A DNA stretch of 9,021 nucleotides from an uncultured Clostridia bacterium (GCA_946405565.1 CAMJHU010000046.1:1-9021), one strand, 5' to 3'. Positions 1 through 7,005 are shown, numbered from the stretch's first letter. A program made the numbers and translations. The notes: generated by a model from the letters alone, not told the origin.

Positions 1-825
1 AAAGGTACATTCTCGATCAGGCCCATGGCAGGCTTGAATATAGCCACTTTAAACGTGTTCACGGTGGTGCCGCTGGGTATGGTCTGCTGGTACGCCTTTA
101 CGGATGCGTCAGGCGCGTTTACCCTGGACAATATCGCGAAAATCGGTACTTACTGGAATTATCTGAAGGATTCGCTGGTGATGGGCGTGGTGGCGACGGT
201 CTTCTGTCTGCTGCTGGGCTATCCGCTCGCCTATATCATGTCCCGCGCGAGCTGGGCGGCGCAGCAGACCATGATGATGCTGCTCATGCTGCCCCAGTGG
301 ATGAACTTCCTGCTGCGCACCTACGCGTGGATGACCATTCTTGAAAACAACGGTCTGATCAATCACCTGCTGGGAAAGCTGGGGATGGAACCGCTCCATA
401 TGATCAACACCAAGGGCGCGATTATTCTGGGCATGGTGTACAACTTTCTGCCCTATATGATTCTGCCGATTTACTCGGTGATGGAAAAGATTCACGTCAG
501 TCTCTTCGAAGCTGCCAACGACCTCGGTGCGGACAAGCTGGCGACGTTGCGCCGGGTGGTTTTTCCGCTGAGCCTGCCGGGGGTCATCACGGGTATCACG
601 ATGGTGTTCGTGCCGTCGGTAAGTACCTTCGTGATTTCCAAGCTGCTGGGCGGCGGCAGCAATATGCTGATCGGCGACGTGATCGAACGGCTGTTTGTGG
701 GCGCGGCGCCGAATTACAATGTCGGCGCGGCACTCTCGCTGGTGCTGATGGTGCTGATTCTCATCAGCATGGCGATCATGAAGAAATTTGACGACGGCGA
801 GGAAACAGGGGGGTTGATGATGTGA
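1..825 (+). CDS. potB: Spermidine/putrescine ABC transporter permease PotB (5' end probably cut by window)
   Basis: This is one of the two membrane permeases of a polyamine importer, forming the channel with PotC and driven by the ATPase PotA (not in the window). Seen: hydrophobic helices throughout and the cytoplasmic EAA loop that docks on the ATPase, EAANDLGADKLATLRRVVFP, at residues 162-181 counted from the ATG at 25. It ends with TGA at 823-825, overlapping the potC start by 4 bases, a sign of translational coupling. The frame is open from base 1. The ATG at 25 has no well-spaced ribosome site (AGG lies only 3 bases away), and it would leave just a few residues before the first helix, so the true start is probably upstream. 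From the ATG the protein is 266 residues, slightly short for the family. The assignment to PotB rather than another type I permease rests on the adjoining potC and potD. Confidence 0.9.
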   Translation, partial: KGTFSIRPMAGLNIATLNVFTVVPLGMVCWYAFTDASGAFTLDNIAKIGTYWNYLKDSLVMGVVATVFCLLLGYPLAYIMSRASWAAQQTMMMLLMLPQWMNFLLRTYAWMTILENNGLINHLLGKLGMEPLHMINTKGAIILGMVYNFLPYMILPIYSVMEKIHVSLFEAANDLGADKLATLRRVVFPLSLPGVITGITMVFVPSVSTFVISKLLGGGSNMLIGDVIERLFVGAAPNYNVGAALSLVLMVLILISMAIMKKFDDGEETGGLMM

Positions 826-1643
826 AAAACGCCTCAAAGATACTCTCTACAATTTATACGGTACTTATTTTTCTCTTTCTCTACGCGCCCATCGTGGTGC
901 TGATTGTGTTTTCCTTCAACGCGACCAAGAGCCGTTCGGTCTGGAAGGGCTTCTCCCTGCGGTGGTACGAAAACCTCTTCAACGATGAAACCATTCTCGG
1001 CGCACTGTGGGTGTCGCTGGAAGTGGCGGTACTGGCGGCGGTCATCGCCACGATTATCGGCACGGCGGCGGCCGTGGGACTGAAAAGCATGAACAAGAAC
1101 CTTCGTTCCGTCATGCTCACGCTCAACAATATCCCGATGGTCAATCCCGACATCGTGACGGGCATTTCCATGATGCTGCTGTTTGTGGCGATTTTTGGCG
1201 CGACGGGACTGCTTCGCCCCGGCTTTACCACCTTAGTGATTGCCCATGTGACGTTTTGTATCCCTTATGTCATTCTCTCGGTGCTGCCCAAGCTCAATCA
1301 GATGAACCCGAGTATCTACGAGGCGGCGCAGGATCTGGGCTGTCCGCCGCTGAAGGCGTTTATGAAGGTGGTCATGCCGGAGATTATGCCGGGCATTATC
1401 ACGGGCATTATGATGGCATTCACCCTTTCGCTGGACGATTTCGTCATCAGCTATTTCACGAGCGGTTCGACGGCGCAGACGCTCCCGATGGTGATCTATT
1501 CCATGACCAAGCGACGTATCAGTCCGAAGGTCAACGCGCTGTCGGCAGTGATGTTCCTGATCGTGCTGGTGCTGCTGGTTGCCATCAACGCGCGGCAGAT
1601 TGCCGAACAGCGCCGGAACCGAAAAGCCCATAAGGAAGTTTGA
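822..1643 (+). CDS. potC: Spermidine/putrescine ABC transporter permease PotC
   Basis: This is the second permease of the polyamine importer, 273 residues, the usual length for PotC. It starts at GTG 822, overlapping the potB stop (GTGA), with a G-rich ribosome site (AGGGGGG, around 807-813) about 9 bases upstream. Seen: an N-terminal helix at about residues 10-30 ending in FSFN, further hydrophobic segments at about 64-85, 110-128, 136-156, 187-210 and 240-256, and an EAA loop EAAQDLGCPPLKAFMKVVMP at 167-186. The following FTLSLDDFVISYF (200-212) is highly typical of PotC. The basic C-terminal tail is cytoplasmic by the positive-inside rule. The gene order potB-potC-potD and the tight spacing mark one operon. 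The family is confident; whether spermidine or putrescine is preferred cannot be read from the permease. Confidence 0.95.
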   Translation: MKNASKILSTIYTVLIFLFLYAPIVVLIVFSFNATKSRSVWKGFSLRWYENLFNDETILGALWVSLEVAVLAAVIATIIGTAAAVGLKSMNKNLRSVMLTLNNIPMVNPDIVTGISMMLLFVAIFGATGLLRPGFTTLVIAHVTFCIPYVILSVLPKLNQMNPSIYEAAQDLGCPPLKAFMKVVMPEIMPGIITGIMMAFTLSLDDFVISYFTSGSTAQTLPMVIYSMTKRRISPKVNALSAVMFLIVLVLLVAINARQIAEQRRNRKAHKEV

Positions 1644-1674
1644 AGGATTTTCAATAAAGAAAGGATTTTGATAC

Positions 1675-2766
1675 ATGAAAAAAATCGTATCTCTTGTCAT
1701 TTCAGCAGCCATGCTGCTGTCCGCATTGTGTGTGACCGGCTGTGCCAAGGACGAAAGCGTTCCCATGACGGGCGAGGAGATTTATGTCTACAACTGGGGC
1801 GAATACATCTCCAACGGCGACGACGGTTCTCTTGACACCAACAAGCAGTTTGAGAAGGAAACCGGCATCAAGGTGCATTATCTCAACTTCTCCAGCAATG
1901 AGGAAATGTATGCCAAAATCAAGAGCGGCAGTATGACGGTGGACGTCATTATTCCCTCTGACTATATGATCTCGCAGATGATCCGCGAGAATATGCTGGA
2001 AAAGCTCGATTTCAACAATATCCCCAACTTTGAGAACATCGACGAAAAGTTCCGCAAGCCCGCCTTCGATCCCACAGGCGAATACTCCGTGCCGTACACA
2101 TGGGGCTGCACCGCGATTTTCTACGACAGCCGCTATGTGGACGCCGCCGACGTGGATCAGAACAGCTGGGATTTGCTTTGGAATGAAAAATACGCCGGCA
2201 AGGTGCTGATGTTCAACAACCAGCGCGATGCGTTCGGCGTGGCGGAAGCCAAGCTCGGCTACTCCCTCAACAGCGAAAATCAAGAGGAACTGGAAGCCTG
2301 CTATCAGGAACTGGTCAAGCAGGTACCCGTTGTCAAGGGCGGGTATTACGGCGACGAAATCTTTGACAAGATGGAGAGCGGCGAAGCTCTCATTGCTCCC
2401 TATTACAACGGCGATCTGCTGATGCTTCAGGAGAGCAACGAGTATATCAAGGGTTATATTCCGCCTCATGCCAACACCTTTATTGATTCCATGTGTATTC
2501 CCACCTGCTGCCAGAACAAGTCTGCCGCGGAAAAATACATTGATTTCATGTGCCGTGAGGATATCGCGCTTGCCAATACCGAATATATCGGCTATGCCTC
2601 TCCCATGTCCTGCGTGGTGGAGCAGCTCGACGAAGAGGCAACAGGCGAATTCTTCTATCCCAGTGATGAAAAGCTCGCCGAGTGCGAGGTTTTCTATGCC
2701 CTTTCGGATGAAACCAACGCGTTCCTTTCCCAGAAGTGGGAAGACCTGATGAACCAGTCCAAATAA
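1675..2766 (+). CDS. potD: Polyamine-binding lipoprotein PotD (ABC transporter substrate-binding protein)
   Basis: This extracellular receptor captures spermidine or putrescine and delivers it to PotBC. The 363-residue protein starts at ATG 1675 with ribosome site AGAAAGGA (1658-1665), 9 bases upstream. Seen: a lipoprotein signal peptide with basic MKK, a hydrophobic core and lipobox VTGC with Cys23, so it should be anchored to the outer face of the membrane, as expected in a monoderm. The mature N-terminus has IYVYNWGEYI (36-45), matching the YNWTEY polyamine pocket of E. coli PotD. NNQRDAF (181-187), YYNGD (243-247) and FIDSMCIP (269-276) align with other pocket segments. By my recollection, the tryptophans of the E. 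coli pocket at the last two sites are Tyr and Phe here, so ligand preference may differ. It lies 31 bases after potC and is the last gene before the terminator at 2794-2847. Confidence 0.95.
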   Translation: MKKIVSLVISAAMLLSALCVTGCAKDESVPMTGEEIYVYNWGEYISNGDDGSLDTNKQFEKETGIKVHYLNFSSNEEMYAKIKSGSMTVDVIIPSDYMISQMIRENMLEKLDFNNIPNFENIDEKFRKPAFDPTGEYSVPYTWGCTAIFYDSRYVDAADVDQNSWDLLWNEKYAGKVLMFNNQRDAFGVAEAKLGYSLNSENQEELEACYQELVKQVPVVKGGYYGDEIFDKMESGEALIAPYYNGDLLMLQESNEYIKGYIPPHANTFIDSMCIPTCCQNKSAAEKYIDFMCREDIALANTEYIGYASPMSCVVEQLDEEATGEFFYPSDEKLAECEVFYALSDETNAFLSQKWEDLMNQSK

Positions 2767-2793
2767 AAAAACGTCCTCTGACGGACGCATTCA

Positions 2794-2847
2794 CAAAAAA
2801 CAGCACGGCGCTCGAACCTACAGTCCGACAGCGTCCGCGCTGTTTTT
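2794..2847 (+). terminator. Rho-independent terminator of the pot operon, likely bidirectional
   Basis: AAAAAACAGC (2794-2803) pairs with GCTGTTTTTT (2838-2847). The stem continues inward as CGG/CCG and CGCT/AGCG with a mismatch and one bulged T, around a 17-base loop. A run of eight Ts follows the stem. Because the stem ends in A6/T6, the reverse transcript also ends in a T run, so it can also stop transcription from the minus-strand gene at 2920-3249, which converges here. A smaller hairpin, CGTCC (2771-2775) with GGACG (2782-2786), lies just after the potD stop. Confidence 0.88.
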
Positions 2848-2919
2848 TTTCCTTTTTCTTTTTTTACGGACAGGCGTTCACGCGAAACGCCGCCGCATAA
2901 CCATCATGCTTTTGCTTTC

Positions 2920-3249
2920 TCAGAAAGCCAGAAGGCGGGTGCGTTCGAGTTCCAGCGCGGAAAGCGACGCCTTCAGTTCCACGATGCGCGTCTGGATATA
3001 ATCCTTCACCGCGTCACTGGCTGTGTCGAGACTCATGGACAGTGCGCGGTATTCTTCATTGGCGGAAATCAGCCGGTCGTCGATTTCAATGATCCTTTCA
3101 CGCTGGATCGGATCGCGGGTAAAGGTGAAGTTGCTGCTGCCGGTGAGATTGTTTGCCGGCTGATAGGGTGACATCATGCCGTTATAGTCACCGTTTCTCA
3201 CACAATTGGGTTGATCTGTCGGAAAAATAAAACCGTATTCACTATACAT
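2920..3249 (-). CDS. Small hypothetical protein with C-terminal coiled coil
   Basis: A 109-residue protein of no family I recognise. It is believed real because the ATG (3249-3247) has an excellent ribosome site, GGGAGG, 8 bases upstream on the minus strand, and the gene ends just before a bidirectional terminator. The N-terminal half (1-45) is rich in Asn, Gly, Ser, Pro and aromatic residues (for example NLTGSSNFTFTRDP at 34-47) and is probably unstructured. The C-terminal half (about 48-108) is charged and helical, with hydrophobic residues spaced 3-4 apart (IIEIDDRLISANEEY, IVELKASLSALELERTR), consistent with an alpha-helical hairpin or dimeric coiled coil. No signal peptide or membrane helix is seen. 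It may be a structural or regulatory small protein. It stands alone on its strand behind a long structured upstream region, which may be its leader. Confidence 0.65.
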   Translation of the reverse strand: MYSEYGFIFPTDQPNCVRNGDYNGMMSPYQPANNLTGSSNFTFTRDPIQRERIIEIDDRLISANEEYRALSMSLDTASDAVKDYIQTRIVELKASLSALELERTRLLAF

Positions 3250-3287
3250 CTGTCATGCCTCCCGTATTATCTTGATTGTATCCCTCG

Positions 3288-3555
3288 CGTCCGGCACTAT
3301 GCCGTATCGCCGGACGACTATTCGGATTGCCGTAAAACCTCTGTGCGTACTTTTTACAAAAAAGCAACACTAAAAAAGCAATCCATGAAGTTTACGCGTT
3401 ACATACTCCAAATATGACTCCTCTGATCTGACGGTCCAGCCCGGCTAAGAGGAAAAACATGCGGATAACGATCCGCTTATGGCGAATGTGACGGACAATC
3501 ATGCTTGTCCGAATGAATAAATCAGCAATATCAACAAAAACAATACACAACTTCC
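3288..3555 (-). ncRNA. Candidate structured RNA or long 5' leader (multi-stem)
   Basis: The spacer 3250-3791 is 542 bases without a convincing gene. Its half nearest the 109-codon gene carries many perfect short inverted repeats: CGGACAA/TTGTCCG (3492-3498, 3505-3511), GCGGAT/ATCCGC (3461-3466, 3471-3476), TCCTCT/AGAGGA (3419-3424, 3448-3453), CATA/TATG (3402-3405, 3413-3416), GGATTGC/GCAATCC (3324-3330, 3378-3384) enclosing GTAAAA/TTTTAC (3332-3337, 3352-3357), and CGTCCGGC/GCCGGACG (3288-3295, 3309-3316). GAAGTT (3387-3392) pairs with AACTTC (3549-3554) and would close the first group into one domain whose 5' end coincides with the start predicted from the promoter at 3562-3570. T runs at 3377-3372 and 3364-3358 on the minus strand could mark a 3' end near 3372, giving about 184 nt. 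I do not recognise a known riboswitch, T-box, 6S, tmRNA or RNase P core. The strand is inferred from the promoter. Confidence 0.4.
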
Positions 3556-3561
3556 AATTAT

Positions 3562-3570
3562 ATTATACCA
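3562..3570 (-). promoter_or_regulatory. Extended -10 promoter on the minus strand
   Basis: The minus strand reads TGG-TATAAT here (TATAAT at 3567-3562), a perfect SigA -10 box with the TGn extension. No good -35 box lies 16-18 bases upstream; TTCATA at 19 bases is the best match. Extended -10 promoters can work without a strong -35. Transcription would start near 3555, at the beginning of the closing stem of the candidate structured RNA, and run towards the 109-codon gene, giving a leader of roughly 300 nt. Confidence 0.5.
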
Positions 3571-3629
3571 CAGAACGCCTTAAACTTATGAATTTTCTGT
3601 TAATAAAAATTAAATTTTTGTAATATTTC

Positions 3630-3691
3630 GACAAATTCCATTGATATATTTTTGTCAAAAACACATCTGTCAGAATTGTCACCCTTTGTCA
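3630..3691 (+). promoter_or_regulatory. Cluster of TTTGTC/TGTCA motifs, possible operator
   Basis: TGTCA occurs at 3653, 3668, 3677 and 3687, and an inverted copy GACAAA lies at 3630-3635, forming an inverted repeat with TTTGTC at 3651-3656. The last three plus-strand copies are spaced 9-10 bp, about one helical turn, and lie 25-50 bp upstream of the -35 box of the ABC-F promoter. This fits a regulator-binding site, but the region is AT-rich and some recurrence is expected by chance. AAAAAT/ATTTTT (3605-3619) forms another small palindrome nearby. Confidence 0.25.
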
Positions 3692-3715
3692 ATGAATCAT
3701 TTGTAAAAATAACGG

Positions 3716-3744
3716 TTTACAGACGTGGCGAAAAATGCTACAAT
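3716..3744 (+). promoter_or_regulatory. SigA-type promoter of the ABC-F gene
   Basis: TTTACA (3716-3721) and TACAAT (3739-3744) are separated by exactly 17 bases. The -10 box is preceded by TGC, giving the extended TGnTACAAT form. Transcription should start near 3751, about 40 bases before the ATG at 3792. That leaves no room for the long attenuating leader found before many antibiotic-resistance ABC-F genes. Confidence 0.8.
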
Positions 3745-3791
3745 AAAGTGATACAAATGAAGTAAAACCATCAACAGACGGAGGACATCGC

Positions 3792-5405
3792 ATGATTACA
3801 GTTTCTAATGTCAGCCTGAATTTCGGCGGCACGACGCTTTTCAAGGACGTAAACCTCAAATTTACGCCCGGCAACTGCTATGGCATCATCGGCGCCAACG
3901 GCGCGGGCAAATCGACCTTCCTTAAAATCCTGTCGGGAGAACTGGAGCCTTCCACCGGTGAAGTGGTGATTCCCAAAGAAATGAGAATGTCGATTCTCAA
4001 GCAGAACCACTTCCAGTACAACGAGTGCACCATCATGGATACCGTTATCATGGGCAATCCCCGCCTGTATGAAATCATTCAGGAGAAGGACGCGCTCTAT
4101 GCCAAACCGGATTTCAGCGAGGAGGACGGCATTCTCGCCTCCGAACTGGAGGGGGAATTCGCCGAACTCAACGGCTGGGACGCCGAAACCGAGGTATCCA
4201 AGCTCATGAGCGGTCTGGGTCTGGGGGAGATCGACCCCTATGCCACGGTCAGCACGCTCAACGACCGCGACAAGATCAAGGTGCTGCTGGCACAGGCGCT
4301 CTTCGGACAGCCGGAAATCATTCTGCTTGACGAGCCGACCAACCATCTCGATATTCAGTCTATTGCGTGGCTGGAGGATTTCCTCATGGATTATGAGGGC
4401 ACCGTGATTGTGGTATCCCACGACCGTCATTTTCTCAACAACGTCTGTACCCACATTGTGGATATCGACTACACCAAAATCAAAATGTATGTGGGTAACT
4501 ACGATTTCTGGTATCATTCCAGCCAGCTCATGCAGCGCCTGATGAATGATCAGAACAAAAAGCGTGAAGACAAGATCAAGGAATTGCAGTCCTTCATTGA
4601 GCGCTTTTCCGCCAACAAGTCCAAGGCGAAGCAGGCGACCGCGCGCAAGAAGCTGCTCGATAAGCTCACCGTGGAAGAAATGCCCGCTTCGTCCCGCAAA
4701 TATCCCTTTGTGGTGTTCAATATGGACCGCGAGGCAGGCAAGGAAATCCTCTGGGTAGAGGGCATCAGCAAGACGGTCAACGGCGTGAAGGTACTCAATA
4801 ACGTCTCCTTCCGAGTCAATAAGGGCGACAAGATTGCTTTTGTGGGGGACAACGAAATTGCCAACACCACGCTCTTCCAGATTCTCATGGGCGAGATGGA
4901 GCCGGATGAGGGTTCCTTCAAGTGGGGCGTGAGTACCACCCAATCTTATTTCCAGAAGGACAGCTCGGAATATTTCGACGGCTGCGAACTGACCATCATT
5001 GACTGGCTCGCGCAGTATGCCGACGACGCGCTCCAGACGACGCTGCGCGGCTTTCTGGGCAAAATGCTCTTCTCGGGCGACGACGTTCTCAAACCGGTCA
5101 ACGTACTCTCCGGAGGCGAACGCGTGCGCTGTATGCTGTCCCGCATGATGATGTTCGGTTCCAACGTGCTGGTGATGGATCAGCCCACCAACCATCTCGA
5201 TCTGGAGAGCATCACGGCGGTCAACGACGGTCTGATTGCCTTCAAGGGCAATATTCTCTTTGCCTCCCATGACCATCAGTTTATTCAGACGGTGGCGGAC
5301 CGTATCATTGAAATCATGGATGAGGGCTGCATCGACCGTATGATGACCTATGACGATTATATCGAGGCGCGTCCCGCCATTCTCGCCGCGAGAAACAAGG
5401 CGTAA
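3792..5405 (+). CDS. ABC-F family ATPase, YkpA/YbiT type, with one degenerate ATP site
   Basis: A soluble 537-residue protein with two tandem ABC domains and no membrane part. ABC-F proteins bind the ribosomal E site and modulate translation. The start at ATG 3792 has GGAGG (3780-3784) 7 bases upstream. NBD1 has Walker A GANGAGKST (34-42), Walker B ILLDEPTNHLD (177-187) and H-loop His210, but its signature is LNDRD (156-160) instead of LSGGE. The charged linker at about 255-295 (NKKREDKIKELQSF, ANKSKAKQATARKK) is the P-site tRNA interaction motif region. NBD2 has an intact signature LSGGE (439-443) and His493, but its Walker A reads GDNEIANTT with Asn358 where Lys is expected. Its Walker B reads MDQPTNHLD, with Gln464 in place of the catalytic Glu. 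Length and sequence closely match B. subtilis YkpA (about 540 residues). It has its own promoter and is likely monocistronic. A housekeeping role is likelier than drug resistance. Confidence 0.93.
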   Translation: MITVSNVSLNFGGTTLFKDVNLKFTPGNCYGIIGANGAGKSTFLKILSGELEPSTGEVVIPKEMRMSILKQNHFQYNECTIMDTVIMGNPRLYEIIQEKDALYAKPDFSEEDGILASELEGEFAELNGWDAETEVSKLMSGLGLGEIDPYATVSTLNDRDKIKVLLAQALFGQPEIILLDEPTNHLDIQSIAWLEDFLMDYEGTVIVVSHDRHFLNNVCTHIVDIDYTKIKMYVGNYDFWYHSSQLMQRLMNDQNKKREDKIKELQSFIERFSANKSKAKQATARKKLLDKLTVEEMPASSRKYPFVVFNMDREAGKEILWVEGISKTVNGVKVLNNVSFRVNKGDKIAFVGDNEIANTTLFQILMGEMEPDEGSFKWGVSTTQSYFQKDSSEYFDGCELTIIDWLAQYADDALQTTLRGFLGKMLFSGDDVLKPVNVLSGGERVRCMLSRMMMFGSNVLVMDQPTNHLDLESITAVNDGLIAFKGNILFASHDHQFIQTVADRIIEIMDEGCIDRMMTYDDYIEARPAILAARNKA

Positions 5406-5424
5406 TTAGCCGCGTTTTCTCTTA

Positions 5425-5523
5425 GGAACTATGCAGAATTTAATCAGTCATTTTCTGCCTGAAATTACAGTATGCTTGCGTGTTTCGGCAAGTGAAATGT
5501 ATCAATTATTTCTGCATAGTTCC
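5425..5523. mobile_element. MITE-like element 1 (99 bp), TTA target duplication
   Basis: The perfect 14-bp terminal inverted repeats are GGAACTATGCAGAA (5425-5438) and its complement TTCTGCATAGTTCC (5510-5523), and weaker complementarity continues inward for about 15 more bases. The trinucleotide TTA flanks both ends (5422-5424 and 5524-5526), as a target duplication would. The interior holds no gene and folds back: CATTT/AAATG (5449-5453, 5495-5499) encloses CTTGC/GCAAG (5475-5479, 5488-5492). The 3-bp TNA duplication and GG...CC ends resemble the IS1031 group of the IS5 family, but no transposase is present. It lies 20 bases after the ABC-F stop and may also shape the 3' end of that transcript. 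Confidence 0.7.
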
Positions 5524-5649
5524 TTAGGCGGCGCGGGCGAGACGAGCCCGGACAACTAACAGAGTAGGGCGAATTCCTGAAAAGAAACCCCCTAAATAGA
5601 CTTTCCCAAAATCACCATCTGTACAGCTATCAGGAAAGGTTGCTGCGAA

Positions 5650-6996
5650 ATGAAAAATATCGTATCCTTTGTAGAGAACAAAAACGTGGTCATCTGGGGC
5701 ATGGGACGCGAAGGCATTTCCACCTATCGCTATCTCCGTTCGCTGTACCCCGATCTGCACCTGACGCTGGCGGACGCCAAGCCGGTGGATCTGACCCTCT
5801 ATCCCAACTGCGATTTCATCCAAATCGGTCAGGACAACACCGATGACCTTGCCGCCTTTGATTATATCTTCAAAAGCCCGGGCATTCCGGTCTTTCATCC
5901 GGAAAAGCTGCTGGATAAACTGACCTCCCAGACCGAGGTGTTTCTGACGGCATTCGGGAAGAATACCGTCGGCATCACCGGCACTAAGGGCAAGTCCACC
6001 ACTTCGTCTCTGCTTTATCATATCCTCAAGCGGCACGACGACAACACGATTTTTGTGGGCAATATCGGTATTCCCTGCTTGGATTTCATTGAGAGCGTGG
6101 ATGAAAACACCACTGTGGTCTTTGAAATGAGCTGTCACCAGCTGGAGTTCGTGCGGCATTCGCCCCATATCGGCGTGATTCTCAATCTGTATGAAGAGCA
6201 TCTTGATCATTATGTCACGATGGATAATTATATCACCGCCAAGAGCCATGTGTTTACCTATCAGCAGGAAGACGACGTGACGATTCTCAATGTCAACGAT
6301 CTGGAAACGCTGGCGAAGTACCCCCGCCCCGGTCGTCTGGTCACGGCGTGCGACGGTCTGGGAGAAGATAAACCGGCGGATATTTCCGTGAAGGACACCA
6401 CCGTCACTACTCCGCACGGTTCCATTGTGATTGCGGAAGAAGACACGTCGCTGCCCGGACGGCACAATCTTTACAATATCGGCATTGATTACGCGATTTG
6501 CCGCGCGATGACCGATATGAGCGAAGCGGAATTCAAAGCGTCGCTCGCGACCTTCCGACCGTTGGCGCACCGGCTGGAAAAAGTCGGCACCTTCGGCGGC
6601 GTGACCTATTATGACGATTCCATCTCCACCATCTGCCGTTCCGCCATTAACGCGGTCAAGGCGCTTGGCAGCGTGGGAACCCTGATTCTCGGCGGCATGG
6701 ATCGCGGCATTGACTACACCGATCTGGCGGAGTTCCTCCGTACCGCTCCTGTCGATAACCTCGTGCTGGTGGGTACCACGACCCAGCGCATGAACGAGCT
6801 GTTCACGTCCCGCGGCATCGGGGAACGTATGGCGATTTATCCCTGCCACGACTTTGAAAAAGGCGTGCGCAAGGCGATGGAGATCACCGCGCCGGGCAAG
6901 ATCTGTCTGCTGTCTCCGGCGGCGGCGAGCTATGATATGTTCAAAAATTTTGAAGTGCGCGGCGACGCGTTCCAGAAGCTGGTCAAAGGCGAATAA
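5650..6996 (+). CDS. murD: UDP-N-acetylmuramoyl-L-alanine--D-glutamate ligase (MurD)
   Basis: This cytoplasmic Mur ligase adds D-glutamate to UDP-MurNAc-L-Ala using ATP, the second amino-acid step of peptidoglycan precursor synthesis. It is 448 residues, the normal family length, and starts at ATG 5650 after AGGAAAGG (5632-5639). Seen: an N-terminal Rossmann domain with GMGREGIST (17-25) for the UDP substrate; the central domain P-loop GTKGKSTT (111-118); EMSCHQLE (159-166); NLYEEHLDHY (179-188), a metal and ATP site; Lys198 in YITAKS, the carbamylated lysine position; HRLE (307-310); and the C-terminal LSPAAASYDMFKNFEVRGD (421-439), very typical of MurD. An oddity is that the DSKxTN-type motif after HRLE reads YDDSISTI (321-328), with Ile for Lys. 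No other cell-wall genes lie nearby, so it is outside the usual dcw cluster. No clear promoter was found in the 126-base spacer after MITE 1. Confidence 0.93.
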   Translation: MKNIVSFVENKNVVIWGMGREGISTYRYLRSLYPDLHLTLADAKPVDLTLYPNCDFIQIGQDNTDDLAAFDYIFKSPGIPVFHPEKLLDKLTSQTEVFLTAFGKNTVGITGTKGKSTTSSLLYHILKRHDDNTIFVGNIGIPCLDFIESVDENTTVVFEMSCHQLEFVRHSPHIGVILNLYEEHLDHYVTMDNYITAKSHVFTYQQEDDVTILNVNDLETLAKYPRPGRLVTACDGLGEDKPADISVKDTTVTTPHGSIVIAEEDTSLPGRHNLYNIGIDYAICRAMTDMSEAEFKASLATFRPLAHRLEKVGTFGGVTYYDDSISTICRSAINAVKALGSVGTLILGGMDRGIDYTDLAEFLRTAPVDNLVLVGTTTQRMNELFTSRGIGERMAIYPCHDFEKGVRKAMEITAPGKICLLSPAAASYDMFKNFEVRGDAFQKLVKGE

Positions 6997-7005
6997 ACCG
7001 TATCG

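Noticed and set aside
1702..2790. 362-codon minus-strand frame opposite potD
   Set aside because: It mirrors potD codons, has no ribosome site, and would cross the potD stop and hairpin. It is a shadow of potD.
2873..2893. GGCGTT/AACGCC stem read as a terminator of the minus-strand gene
   Set aside because: It forms a hairpin but has no T run on the minus strand. The stem at 2794-2847 is a better terminator for both directions.
3211..3417. 68-codon plus-strand frame in the spacer
   Set aside because: It has no ribosome site, lies across the start of the minus-strand gene and the paired stems of the RNA candidate, and has an unstructured basic sequence.
3288..3555. Known riboswitch, T-box, 6S, tmRNA or RNase P RNA in the spacer
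   Set aside because: I looked for the T-box GGTGGNACCGCG core, cobalamin, FMN, TPP and ZTP cores and the RNase P GAGGAAAGTCC core by eye and found none. The branched layout also differs from the single long rod of 6S RNA.
3771..5276. 501-codon open frame on the minus strand
   Set aside because: It is fully antisense to the ABC-F gene, rich in His/Gln/Arg low-complexity stretches, and has no ribosome site. It is a by-product of GC-biased codon use in the real gene.
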